Assembly: GCA_002633025.1 (NCBI GenBank)
Contig: NMRB01000143.1
Location: 449,726-513,725, forward strand
Source: Notospermus geniculatus
Lineage: Eukaryota > Nemertea > Pilidiophora > Heteronemertea > Lineidae
Length of the DNA stretch: 64,000 nt
Reading direction: 5' to 3'
Shown: in pieces, positions 35,752 through 46,356 of the stretch
Position numbering within the stretch: the first letter of the stretch is position 1
How the letters are laid out: every line of letters begins with the position of its first letter
The notes under the pieces: model-generated
Databases searched by the model: none
The model's input: the letters and a program-made list of their open reading frames with translations, nothing else
Told to the model about the DNA's origin: nothing
Position numbers and translations under genes: made by a program

Positions 35752-38043
35752 ATGGCTTCCGGCGAGAAAAAGTCAAAAAAGTTCCAAAATTTTCACGAAA
35801 AGAACCTGAATATTGCCATTCTGGCGGAGCTAAATGAGCAAAGAAAGACATCAAAGTTTTGTGATGTAATCCTGAAAGTATTTGAAGGCCATATCCCGGC
35901 CCATTCTAACGTTCTGGCTGCTGGAAGTCCTTACATAAGTGCATTTTTTGCCCCAACCCTTCCCAGGCAATATTCTCAAGCCTTGCCTCAAATGATCGAG
36001 TTGCAGATAGATGATAACGACTCGCCAGAACAGTATCAGATCGCTGTTAGAAAGATTGTCGATTTCATATACACCGCAGAGATTGAGTTGACCGAGTCCG
36101 ATCACGCCAAAGTATTGATGATTGCGAAGATTCTTCAAGTAGGAAAAGTGGTTGAATTGTGTGAAAATTTTGCTAATGGTAATGCTGCCCCCAAAATGGA
36201 ACTGTTTACTGAGACGGGTGCTGGTGGTGATGGTATTGATGTCAAAGGTACTGAGGAAAACTCTTCACCTCCCGTCTCTTCGTTGATCTCAGAGTCGGGA
36301 GACACGCACGACAAATTATCCAGTGACAATGAAATGCCAGAGAGTTGTTTGAGCCCGCAAGATTCCGATAATTCTGTGAAAGATGAGAACGAAGGAACAG
36401 CGGAAGGATTAACTGATTTGATTTCTGATTCGGAAAGACCAAGTAGAGATAAAGGAATGAAATCTAAGTTACAATACAGCAAAGTACAGTTTTCTCCCCG
36501 TCGATCTAATGTGAAAGGAAGGACGAGTAAGACCTCTGGAGGGAAGTCCACAGTTTCTTCTCCAAAGGTCCAACGGGGTCATTCAGTGTCTGGTGTGAGA
36601 AGATCTTGCAGAAATATAAAACCTAATGCGTGGCATGTTCAGGACTATGGAGAGGAGGATGAAAAAGTAAATGTTCTTGACTTTCTGAAGAATGAGACTA
36701 AGACTGAGGGGCAGGAAAAAACTGGTGAGGATGTGGTGAACTGTGATGACGATAACATGGCTGCAGACACCATGGATACGGGATCAGGAAATGAAGATTC
36801 TGACAAACATTTGAAATGCAGTCAGTGTGATTATAGAACTTCAAATACATATCGCTATAAACGGCATTTATCTATTCATGCTGGTGGGAAATATTCGTGT
36901 GAACATTGTTCTTTCTCAACTGTGAAGTTAAGGGAATTGTCCATTCATCAGAGGAAACATCAACATGAACAAAATATGTGTAGCTTTTGTGATTACAGGG
37001 CAGAAACTTATGAAGATCTTCAAGTCCATTTAGCAAGACATGATGGTCCTTTCCCACATTTCTGTGAATTCTGTGACAAACGTTTTAAGACTCAAACGCA
37101 ATTGAAATTTCATATACCGAAACATTCAGATGAGAAACCCTTTGTTTGTGCCATCTGTACAATGGGTTTCAAGTGGAAACATGCTCTGAAAAGTCACATG
37201 ATAGTGCACAGCTCGGAGAAAAACCATTTGTGTGACGTCTGTGGTTACGCAACTGCTCATAAAAGTCAGCTGAAAGCGCATCGCCTTATTCATACTGGGG
37301 AAACATTCAAGTGCAACGTCCCTGGCTGCAAGTTTCAGGCTATCAAAAAGCAAAACTTGAAATACCATCAACTTACTCACACTCGAGAAAAGCCACATCA
37401 GTGTGAGATATGCGGGCAGAGTTTTTCCTTGGTTAAGAATCTCCGTCGTCATATGATGTTGCATTCGACCTTTAAACCACACCAGTGTGAACAATGTACA
37501 TTTTCAACGACTAGGTACGACAAACTGAAGGAACATATGAGGCGTCAGCATAGTGTTGGAAAGACTGTCAACAAGAGGACATCTGGACAAGTCCAGTTAT
37601 TAGCCGATATAGTCAGTAGTCCTAGTGCCAATGTCACAACTGATATAACTGATCCTGCTGCCATTCAGACATTACAAACTGATCAGCTTGTTAGTGTGCA
37701 GCAGAGTGTTCTGACAATGAATTCTCTTGGGCAAGCTCAGCAGATTATCATCAGCCCTGAGCAGCACGATGAGAATTCATCTCAGCTCACAACTTTCAGT
37801 CTCCAGAAGACTCAGGTTCTGCAAAGTCCGGCTGATAACTTGCCTGGAACCACTCTCGAACAGCTCTCTGTTACTCAGGCAGAGAACCAGAATGTGTTGC
37901 AGACAGTTGAGTTGGCCGGTGATGGCCAGCAACAGATTTTACCTTCATCTAACATTGTTGCACTACGACCTGTGCAGTTTTTAGAAATTCAGTTTCCAAC
38001 AATGCAAAATGTGGAAGTGGTTGATTTGAAGTCAGATGTTTAA
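35752..38043 (+). CDS. BTB/POZ and C2H2 zinc-finger transcription factor (ZBTB type)
   Basis: A single coding exon of 763 residues. Residues ~20-140 are a BTB/POZ domain, with the hallmark CDVILKV..F.AH..VLAAGSPY and the later IVDFIYTAEI and ILQV segments. It mediates dimerisation and corepressor binding. Residues ~150-350 are acidic and serine-rich with basic patches. Nine C2H2 fingers follow (about 354-607), with TGE/TRE-type linkers; finger 7 has the CxxxxC spacing (CNVPGC). The tail (608-763) is glutamine-rich, suggesting an activation or interaction segment. I infer a nuclear DNA-binding regulator of the ZBTB family, with the exact orthologue unknown. The ATG is the first in frame and matches the expected distance to the BTB domain. 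Confidence 0.93.
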   Translation: MASGEKKSKKFQNFHEKNLNIAILAELNEQRKTSKFCDVILKVFEGHIPAHSNVLAAGSPYISAFFAPTLPRQYSQALPQMIELQIDDNDSPEQYQIAVRKIVDFIYTAEIELTESDHAKVLMIAKILQVGKVVELCENFANGNAAPKMELFTETGAGGDGIDVKGTEENSSPPVSSLISESGDTHDKLSSDNEMPESCLSPQDSDNSVKDENEGTAEGLTDLISDSERPSRDKGMKSKLQYSKVQFSPRRSNVKGRTSKTSGGKSTVSSPKVQRGHSVSGVRRSCRNIKPNAWHVQDYGEEDEKVNVLDFLKNETKTEGQEKTGEDVVNCDDDNMAADTMDTGSGNEDSDKHLKCSQCDYRTSNTYRYKRHLSIHAGGKYSCEHCSFSTVKLRELSIHQRKHQHEQNMCSFCDYRAETYEDLQVHLARHDGPFPHFCEFCDKRFKTQTQLKFHIPKHSDEKPFVCAICTMGFKWKHALKSHMIVHSSEKNHLCDVCGYATAHKSQLKAHRLIHTGETFKCNVPGCKFQAIKKQNLKYHQLTHTREKPHQCEICGQSFSLVKNLRRHMMLHSTFKPHQCEQCTFSTTRYDKLKEHMRRQHSVGKTVNKRTSGQVQLLADIVSSPSANVTTDITDPAAIQTLQTDQLVSVQQSVLTMNSLGQAQQIIISPEQHDENSSQLTTFSLQKTQVLQSPADNLPGTTLEQLSVTQAENQNVLQTVELAGDGQQQILPSSNIVALRPVQFLEIQFPTMQNVEVVDLKSDV

Positions 38044-38403
38044 AACTGTATGGGTGAGAGTTGCAATGTAAGGTGCATTGTCGAATATTGAGGAAATATT
38101 CACCTCTTGCAAGTATGAGGATTTATTAAGTTGTATCTTGGCAATGCTATATTGGCTATCTGTGGTACATACATGTACCAATTACCGAGTGATTTCAAAG
38201 AAATGCATACCGGTACATGTATATCAATAATCTTTGGTATATTCATGGTGATATCTACATGTATTCAGGTATTCAGGTATTAGGAAGATCACTTGTTGTC
38301 AAGTGCAATGTAAGTTTGTGGTAAATTTGCGTTCAGTGCCTATAGGTTGGCTGTTTCTTATTGGTAACATCATGATGATGATGTGTACGCCAGTGATTGT
38401 GTT

Positions 38404-38409
38404 ATTAAA
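38404..38409 (+). terminator. Candidate polyadenylation signal (BTB-ZF gene)
   Basis: ATTAAA about 360 bp after the BTB-ZF stop codon, followed by a T/G-rich stretch. Consensus evidence only. Confidence 0.3.
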
Positions 38410-39085
38410 TTTTGTATAACAACATCATTCATTTAGTTGATTTACACCTGGTGTTAGCATGGTTAGGTTGGTACGTAATCTCTGCATGTTGTGTCGGTAC
38501 AGTGGAATGTTGTGGATGGATTGCTTGTGGTGAGGAGAGTAAAATGGAAATCAACTAGGGAACAACCACATATGCACAGATTGATTTATTCAATCTCTAC
38601 CGGTAATTACCGGTTCTTGGAATGATGTAGATTACAATGGGAGAATCATTTGTGACCGTCCTCTCCAGCAAAAACAGGCGCCTGCCCAGGTGATCAGTTG
38701 TCAGTTTATTCAACTCTTAATGATTCCTATCAACCACAAAACCCACAGAGACATTCATCTCAGCTGTTGCAATGTAAAGCCTTAAGCCATTTTACAATTG
38801 TTACAAGTGCATGTTTTGCTGGAGCAGGTCACATTTTCAAGCAATATCCATTAAACTGTGAACACTTGTCCAAGTTCATGATGTTCCTCCGACAAGCCAT
38901 GTCCAAACAGATCTCACTCTGCTGTCCTCCCAAATACCATTTTGGTGAACTGTATTGCCGTCCGAACTCCGAGGATCTGATAATGTATCATCTCGAGGGT
39001 CGAATTTGTTGTTGTAAATGTTTATCTCCACCTGTTTTCATTCAGTGTTCTTGCCACTGAGATCTCTGAAAATGACAATGTGTGG

Positions 39086-39462
39086 TAATGAGGAACCCGC
39101 CCTGCGGTTTATCCCGACAGGTCAGCGCTGCGAGCGATTGTACCGAAACGCCGTCATTGACGTCATGTTAGGTGTTGACGTTGCGTCATGAAAAAATTTC
39201 CTGTACATTTTTCTACAGGAAGAATGACACAAATGACGTTGTCCTTATCGCTATCGGATCTCTTAATTTTAAGAAAAAAAGGAATGAGTTTAAAAGAAAA
39301 TTTCATCTGCTACACGATGATGTAAGTTTTACTGCCATGCGACCAACACAAATGGTTTATTTTCACGCCAGAAATAAATGGAAATAACGTTAGAAAAAAA
39401 GAGATTTCGGTCACATCGCTAGCAGCGCCACGTTGTGACGTTAGTGCGCGGGTTCCCCATTA
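39086..39462. repeat. Foldback DNA element carrying CRE-like sites
   Basis: The ends TAATGAGGAACCCGC and GCGGGTTCCCCATTA are inverted repeats. The subterminal segments GCGCTGCGAGCGATTG and its partner near 39416-39428 are also inverted, so the arms extend about 60 bp. The interior holds a full CRE palindrome TGACGTCA (39158-39165) and two half sites. It appears to be a non-autonomous transposon of about 377 bp. Confidence 0.75.
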
Positions 39463-40484
39463 AAATGAGTCCGTATACCAGCTAATCATGACATACCTAG
39501 CTAGACTTGAATCGGAAATGAAGGGTTAACATGGTTAAAGCTATACGTGTCGCTCAGAAGGTGAGCCTCAACGAACTAAGGTGACACCAAGAGAGGGAGG
39601 AAGAAATAGATTGTTTCAGATTTCACAATACACAGACAATATTGAAACTGACAAACCTTTGGTCTCAACCTGCCAAGATAAGAGCAACATGCACTTAGTT
39701 TTGCTGTGATGGGTCACATATGTTTGCTTTCCAAAGTATCGGACAAATTATCTTGAGAGCCAGAATACAATAGAGACAGAACTGGGGCAGACATGTCGAA
39801 ATGATTACCGGCATCCGAAGATCACATGCTGATCCATTGAGTAATTCAATTTATTCATTTATTCTTGGTGATCAGAGGGTTGTGAAAATTAATGTAGTGT
39901 AATTAATCTTCATTTGAATCAAATCAAACCTGGCTGGATGACAGGCCCATAGTCTGCACGACTGCACATCAGCAAAGATGGCAAAAGTCTAGGCCTATAT
40001 TCTACAAGAGTAGTGAGGGTGCGAGATGAAGTGAGTGTCGACAGCTGCCTATCCCTTGGAAGTTTTGGATACAGTGACCGATAACAAAGAAGTTGGCATT
40101 GGAATACATCATTGGATACTTCTGATAAAGTCTCAACATACATTGAACTGTACGTATCTTGCGGGGCTGGGTTTGCCATGACAGATTATGCACCATTTTC
40201 TTCCTTGTATTGGTAAAGGAGTATATTGAATGAATTGATAGAAACCTTTCCTTATCAGTTTCTTATCCAAAGATGAGGTCCCACCTAGTCCCCACAGTCA
40301 CAAATGAAACATGTTGAGGAGTCAAAAAGGCCTACTTCTTGCAACATAATTGCTTTTTCCCAGTTTTTAACCATTGCAAAGGTCAGAAACTACAACTCTG
40401 CCACTTTTGGGGGAAAACCATGAATTGAATACCGCAGGCCTATACAGGCCATAAATTGAATCACTGAACAGGGGACAACTGTTT

Positions 40485-40650
40485 GTAAAGCGGCCTATCC
40501 ACGTGCAATATTATTGCACAATATGAGGATCAAAATGGGCAATATTATTGCCAATCTTTCTCCCATCCATTATGCCAGAAGCACATGACACACATTTTGG
40601 GCCCCATATTGTGCAATAATATTGTACCGTGGAAAAACTGCTTAAAGGAC
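40485..40650. repeat. MITE with AT-rich arms
   Basis: CCACGTGCAATATTATTGCA and the segment CACAATATGAGG on the left pair with CCCCATATTGTG and GCAATAATATTGTACCGTGG on the right. The ends GTAAAGCGGC and GCTTAAAG are weaker. The element is about 160 bp, with a CACGTG-containing terminus like the element at 61342. Confidence 0.8.
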
Positions 40651-41051
40651 AGCAGAATTCAGTCCCCAACATCTTTTCATTTTCACCTCTATATTATGAT
40701 GAATTCAAGAGTAGGCCTATCAAAATAGGCATTACATCAGCCTCTTCCGTCACCGTTGGCGAACAGCCAAAAGGGTCATGCCAATGTCAACAAACATCAA
40801 CTCGTGTTTACATGTGAGAAAAGTGTAGTAACTCATCATGAGAGCACTACAGCTGATTTCACTCATTGATAAATATAGATCTGGGTCAGTCAGAGTGGGA
40901 AACCCCACTCCAACATACCAGACTGCAATCACCAGGCCTATCATAGAAAGATAAACTCGGTCAAAACCACTTCATCACTTAGATCTCCAAGATGATGAAG
41001 GTAACACCGGATATTATTTCTGAATCTGAGTGATGGAGTTTCATTTTTTGC

Positions 41052-41190
41052 AGAATACACTGCATTGTTGATGTGAAATTATGGTGTATTACAACATTTA
41101 GGCCTAACTTTCATTTATAGTTGCAGAATAGTTGCATTGTTGATGCCAAATTATGGTATGTTACTTACAACATTTAGGCCTACCTAATTC
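41052..41190. repeat. Imperfect 70-bp tandem duplication
   Basis: Two adjacent copies share TTGCAGAATA, GCATTGTTGATG, AAATTATGGT and ACAACATTTAGGCCTA in the same order, with small indels. It lies about 250 bp upstream of the ankyrin/Mab-21 coding exon. Confidence 0.8.
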
Positions 41191-41438
41191 AGTACAATTT
41201 AATGTTCGAAAACAACTTTTTCAGCACAAAGATTTATTTTTCTACAAAGATTTTTGTAGATATCGGCAACTGGCACTGCTGAGGTTCTGATGTGATGTGA
41301 TTGTGAGGGTGACACTTTCGCAGCAGCACATATTTTCTCCAGGCGCTCAAGTTTCCTCCTGTTGTATGTGTTCATTCACCTATATTGTCTACAGAGCCAA
41401 CTGTGCCTTACTAATTCCACATATTTTCCTCTCCAGCT

Positions 41439-44309
41439 ATGGCAACTCACACAGATGTGACAAGCAAAAGTGAAAATGTCCTCCCGGGATGTGAAGTGGG
41501 TGAGGATGACTGCAACCGGTTTTCAAGATTGTTCCATAATGGGAGAGATGTTCAAGGTTTTGCAAATTACATCCTGCTTGCCGAAGCAGCAAGAGGAAAT
41601 GCAGCCATGGTTCAACATTTGCTGGAGCAGAAGGCGAGCGTTGAGACAACAGACAGTCAGGGATGGACACCAATTCTCCTCGCAGCAGAGGCAGGGCATC
41701 AGAATGTTGTGAAACTTCTGCTGGAATGGGGTGCAAATACAGAGGCAAAAACAAAACTTGGGTTTTCCGCTCTCTCTCTTGCATCACAGAATGGACATGA
41801 AAAGACAGTATGGTTGCTATCAGATAGAGGTGCAAACATAGAGAGTAAGAATATAGAAGGTGCGACCCCACTTTATATTGCAGCTGAGAACGGCCAAGAG
41901 AATGTAGTACGACTGCTGTTAGAGAGAGGGGCTCGAGTGAAGTGTAAGACTAACACGGGCATGTCATCTCTTTACATTGCAGCACACAACTCTCACAGGA
42001 ATGTTGTCCGACTTCTACTAGAGAATGGTGCTTTTGTCAACAGCAGGACAGAGAAGGGACTCACTCCCTTATACATAGCAGCTGAAAATGGACATGGGGA
42101 TATTGTGCAGTTGTTATTGGACTATGGAGCAGACATTGAGAGTGATGACATAAATGTGCTCGCCCCTCTCTCCATTGCATCATACAATGGACATGAAAAT
42201 GTGGTGAATATTTTGTTAGACAATGCTGCAATGGTGGATAGTTACACTGGGAGTTCTTCTCCTCTCTCTCTGGCAGTGAATCGTGGTCATCAGAACATCG
42301 TGAAATTACTATTGGAAAAAGGAGCAAAGACTGAAGCAAATGGAAACCAGGCATCTCCACTTTCTAGTGCGTGTCAAAACGGTCGCAAAGACATCATCCA
42401 GCTGCTGTTAGAAAAAGGTGCATCAGTGAATGAAGAGACAAACATAATGGGTGCCACGCCCCTTTCTGTAGCAGCACAAAATGGGCACTTGGATATTGTC
42501 AAACTGTTGATTGATAATGGTGCTGATATCGAAAGCAAAGACAAGTTGTCAAGGACACCATTGCTTATTGCAGTTGTCCATGGACAAGTTGGTGTTGTTG
42601 ATTTGTTGATAGAGTATGGTGCTGACTGCAATACAACGAATTATGAGGGTTTGTCCCTGTTAGAATGTTGTGTCTACCATGGTCAGGTGGATGTTGTTGA
42701 ATACCTGATCACTCGAATCACAGATGAACAAGTTTTCAAGGCCACAGTGAAAGAAATGATATCTCTAGCAGCTGAAAATGGACAGAAAGACGTTGTTTCT
42801 CTTCTCATAGGACTTGTCAAGGATATAAATTTGGATTACTTGGATGCAAATGGAATGTCTCCACTAGCCAAAGCAATTTCTCACAGCAGTTTGGAAACGG
42901 TGAAACTGTTGCTGTCACAAGGGGCTACTCTGTCCTTCATTGGCACTGACAAACTAGTTCGATGTTTAGCAGAGTGTGGATCACTAGAAATCTTTCAATA
43001 CATTCTGCTACTGGGATGCGATGCTAAGGAAGTGAATGCCAGCAGTGACCAGGCAAGAGAATGTTTTGCATACAGTGACAACATTGACTGGGATATCATC
43101 AAAAGAGCCCTTCGACAAGGTCCCACCACGTCAGATGAAAAACAAATCCCAGCGTCAAATTTCGTGAATGTCCCAGGTCTTGGGTCTGTGAGGACCCTCC
43201 CAGACCACATCTGGTACAATCTACAGAGAGATGTCTTTGAAAAAGTTATTGATATCACAACCAAGGCTTGCCAGGACTGTCATCTAGCTATTGACCTAAT
43301 TGGGAGTACTGCTGAACGGACGAAAGTTGGTTTGCCAGATGAGATGGACTATCTTCTTGAATGGGGGATAGCTGAGGTTAAGCTGGAGCGATTAGAAGAT
43401 GTCGGCCATCTCTATCGACGATATCATAATGATAAATACATTGAGAACAGCAGTAAAGTGTTCCATACCACAGTCTGGGGACGGATAAAATTCAAACGGG
43501 ATGACGTGATGATTTCTGTACCGTCTGCTGTTGTGGGAGGCGGTGCTGCAAGTACACTCGTCAAAATGCGATGGAGGGAAATGGAGGAGGGCTGTCTGGT
43601 GATATCCATTGATCTGGTTCCCATGCTGCGTGTTGGGCACTGGCCTAGCGATGCAATTCAGAGCACTTGGATGATGGACTATGAGACGCTGAAATCATGG
43701 GGTTACAATTTAGTTGCACGCCCTCCACACAAGGACAGTTCATTTGGGAAAGAATTTGATGAGGTAGACCGGGAGAAATTGTACTGCATCACTTTCGCAA
43801 AATTAGAAGTAGAACATATCAAGAAGCTGGACAACTGGGTGAAAGATGCATACATCTTAGCCAAGTGTATGCGGAATCCGGTGGCCTGTCAGTTCGTTGT
43901 TCGAGACGAAAATGGTGTCATTCACTTCGTGGAAACATTCCTGACAAGTTATCTCCTAAAGACCATCTTCATGCTCAATGTTGGAGACTTCCTTGAATAT
44001 AAGAGACCGCTGATAGAGATGACATACATTCTGTACTGCCAGCTTGAGCGTTACCTATCGCAAGGGTTTGTCCCTTATTTCTGGATACCACGAATCAACC
44101 TCCTGGAAGGAATCAATCTGAATGTTGCCAAATCTCACAAAGTGGCAGCCCACATGAAAGCCACGGTTGGCGTGCTGTACAGGCAAGAACTGAATAAAGA
44201 GCCACCAAGTGATGGTATTGCAAATAAGAACGTCTCTTTACCATCCTACTGCAATGACATTGATGTGAGGGATGCCTCACTCATTGAGATTTTGCCTTTG
44301 CCCCTTTAA
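41439..44309 (+). CDS. Ankyrin-repeat / Mab-21 (cGAS-like) nucleotidyltransferase fusion
   Basis: A single coding exon of 956 residues; an acceptor (CTCTCCAG) lies two bases before the ATG. Residues ~45-545 are 14-15 ankyrin repeats of 33 residues, with clear G-TPLxxAAxxGH..VV.LLL..GA cores; the last ones are degenerate. Residues ~590-940 are a Mab-21 domain. It has G622-S623, then D634-E-M-D637, where E635 and D637 occupy the positions of the cGAS metal-binding pair. The third acid is D725, in ISIDLVP. The C-terminal SYLLKTIF..GFVPYFWIPRINLL block is typical of the family. With all three acids present it is predicted to be an active cGAS-like receptor (cGLR) that makes a cyclic nucleotide signal after ligand binding. 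The ankyrin arm probably senses or scaffolds. The specific ligand and product are unknown. Catalytically dead MAB21-like paralogues are the alternative. Confidence 0.93.
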   Translation: MATHTDVTSKSENVLPGCEVGEDDCNRFSRLFHNGRDVQGFANYILLAEAARGNAAMVQHLLEQKASVETTDSQGWTPILLAAEAGHQNVVKLLLEWGANTEAKTKLGFSALSLASQNGHEKTVWLLSDRGANIESKNIEGATPLYIAAENGQENVVRLLLERGARVKCKTNTGMSSLYIAAHNSHRNVVRLLLENGAFVNSRTEKGLTPLYIAAENGHGDIVQLLLDYGADIESDDINVLAPLSIASYNGHENVVNILLDNAAMVDSYTGSSSPLSLAVNRGHQNIVKLLLEKGAKTEANGNQASPLSSACQNGRKDIIQLLLEKGASVNEETNIMGATPLSVAAQNGHLDIVKLLIDNGADIESKDKLSRTPLLIAVVHGQVGVVDLLIEYGADCNTTNYEGLSLLECCVYHGQVDVVEYLITRITDEQVFKATVKEMISLAAENGQKDVVSLLIGLVKDINLDYLDANGMSPLAKAISHSSLETVKLLLSQGATLSFIGTDKLVRCLAECGSLEIFQYILLLGCDAKEVNASSDQARECFAYSDNIDWDIIKRALRQGPTTSDEKQIPASNFVNVPGLGSVRTLPDHIWYNLQRDVFEKVIDITTKACQDCHLAIDLIGSTAERTKVGLPDEMDYLLEWGIAEVKLERLEDVGHLYRRYHNDKYIENSSKVFHTTVWGRIKFKRDDVMISVPSAVVGGGAASTLVKMRWREMEEGCLVISIDLVPMLRVGHWPSDAIQSTWMMDYETLKSWGYNLVARPPHKDSSFGKEFDEVDREKLYCITFAKLEVEHIKKLDNWVKDAYILAKCMRNPVACQFVVRDENGVIHFVETFLTSYLLKTIFMLNVGDFLEYKRPLIEMTYILYCQLERYLSQGFVPYFWIPRINLLEGINLNVAKSHKVAAHMKATVGVLYRQELNKEPPSDGIANKNVSLPSYCNDIDVRDASLIEILPLPL

Positions 44310-46356
44310 GTCAGAGGGTCTAATCTGCAAGTCTGAAACACAAGGTGTGAACCACATGTACTTGAGATTGTGTTAGGGATATACGTAATGGAAGCAGACT
44401 TTGTGAAAATAACTTACGTACCAAGTGCGAATGTTTGTTTTCTATTCTACACACATGACACAAGGGGAAGTGCAATACATGTATTTTGAACACCTTGATG
44501 TCATACTCCAGCTTGGCTGCCCAGTAAGTCCCTTGATACGTAGCAGTCAATATTAGCTAAATAGCTTGTCCAAACTTCAAGACTGGAAGCCATGTGCTGA
44601 AATATGACATCGTTCGTGGTTTATCTACTGAGTGAAACATGGTTTTAACAGTGTGGCATTAGAATGAATTTCTACATAATGTGTACTCAACTGAAATTGG
44701 CTTTTGAGATTTTTCAGTCAAATGGGTCTCTAGTCATTTTATCCACCATTTGCTAAATGAGATGTATGAGAGCTGGGGTCAAATGGGACTTAACACCACA
44801 GGTACCGGTACCAACTTCAAAACCCATAATTTTCCAGTTTCAATGTTTCATGTTCAGGTCGTTGTGCATCATCTAATGGTTTATCAACTTTGAAAGGAGT
44901 TTCCTGAATCTTTTTAGTCTAATAATTGTTATGAACTGAATGTTATGCACTTCTTAGGTTTCTTTATAGTGTAACTCACCAATATTGCATAATTTTATCT
45001 TTTTCTGGTTTTGATTTCTCATTAAAGTATACAATGTCAGACCATTTGAATTTTTTCCCTCTATTTTATGATTTACCACTTCCACCTTGCATACGGTACT
45101 TACCATAGACAACTCTTTCAAGACAGACTTTCCTCCCTTGGTTTCAGTCAAAGCTTATCCATCTCCATCCTGAGAATCTGAGAAGGGGAGTGAAGACCCT
45201 GGGTGCGAGGATGATCCATCTCACTCTGAGCCAAGACGGCACACTAAGTCTCTCCAATACCACTAGCCCTAATGAATTCAGTCCATGTTTCTGGCTTCTG
45301 ATACAGGAAGCAAAATCCATGAGCTCAAATCACCGGCTTGCAGATCATCACTGAGTGATACCTCCACTTCCTGGGGCTGGACTTCCAACACTGCCACAAC
45401 ATCACAGCTGTTGTTGGTGTACAATTCTCTGACAAGTATCTTTGGCTAGGATTGTCATGGGCAGGGCTACAGTTGCAGAAACATCAGCAGCATATCTTCA
45501 GTGAATCTCGCCACTGAAGAAGAGAAATCACCTGGGGGCCTGAAAGTGAAACTGAATATAAGGAATACCGGTACTGGTACTGGTACTGTAATCAAGACAT
45601 TACATCAGTTCCTGTACAAGAGCATATCATTCATTGGATTGGGTTACCGGTCAGAACCTCCTAACTTCTACCATCTCATTGAAGACCAAGAGCCCACTGC
45701 TGCTCCCCCCCCCCCCCCCACTCAGGGTCTCTCAACCACCGCATGCTCATTACAATTTTCTCGGGAAACAGGCATTTTCGGCAGCACTTTTCAAACTCAG
45801 GAACAAGCATATGTGTACACTAAAATTAAGGAGTGGGGGCCGGCTGCTGCTGCTGCTGCGAGGACAGAGCCGGAGGAGTCAAACTCAAGTGAGGCCACTC
45901 ACCATGCTCACTGGCAGTGTGACAGGAACCGACAGCCTCCGCCTCCCTGGAAATAAGATGAGTTTCATTGTTTTACGAGAGATTAGGATATATGGTTGGT
46001 TTAGATACATTCGAATGCACCAGACGGTTGTAACCCGGACATCCAGTCTAAGGACGCCCGCTCCTTCCACACCAAGGCCAACTTGAGAGTGAGAGGCAAA
46101 TTTTCTGGAGCTTCTCACCCCGGTTTCTCGCGCACTCTGTTAGCTAACACATTGCTCTGACTTGCAGATGAACGAAAAGCAAGACACGGACAAGTAGAAA
46201 CAACGATCTCATACATGTCAATCGGCCTAAACGGTGTATTCTCGCGAAAAGCAAGAGCGAATTTATTTGTCGCCAGCAGCATCCGACGTCGCCGACGTTC
46301 ACGGCCCTGGTGGAATTGGTGCGAATCATTGTGACAACCAAAAGCAAAGAGAAAAA
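44310..46356. other. Intergenic region, ITFG1 5' side
   Basis: No supported coding exon. The left part is presumably the ankyrin/Mab-21 3' UTR (an ATTAAA at 45021-45026 is a weak signal). A poly-C run lies near 45706-45719 and short CTG repeats near 45845. The ITFG1 promoter is likely within 46080-46350, where a TCTCGCGA palindrome (46240-46247) and CpG-richer sequence occur. Confidence 0.5.
46240..46247. promoter_or_regulatory. TCTCGCGA promoter-type palindrome upstream of ITFG1
   Basis: TCTCGCGA lies 110 bp before the chosen ITFG1 start codon. This palindrome is a known element of metazoan TATA-less housekeeping promoters. Its role here is inferred from sequence and position only. Confidence 0.35.

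Larger units (their letters stand above)
38044..41436. other. Intergenic region with 3' and 5' UTR of flanking genes
   Basis: No coding exon is supported. The start holds the BTB gene's 3' UTR, with an ATTAAA at 38404-38409 as the likeliest polyadenylation signal. Two foldback elements and an imperfect 70-bp tandem duplication follow. One or more non-coding exons of the ankyrin/Mab-21 gene must lie here, because an acceptor precedes its ATG; I could not locate them with confidence. Confidence 0.5.

Noticed and set aside
45501-46118. Plus- and minus-strand open frames with Pro and Ala runs near 45.7-45.9 kb
   Set aside because: They arise from a poly-C run and CTG repeats; there is no domain and no consistent splice context.
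46234-46356. Upstream in-frame ATG for ITFG1 at 46234
   Set aside because: It would bury the hydrophobic signal peptide 41 residues inside the protein; the ATG at 46357 gives a normal secretory N-terminus and family-like length.
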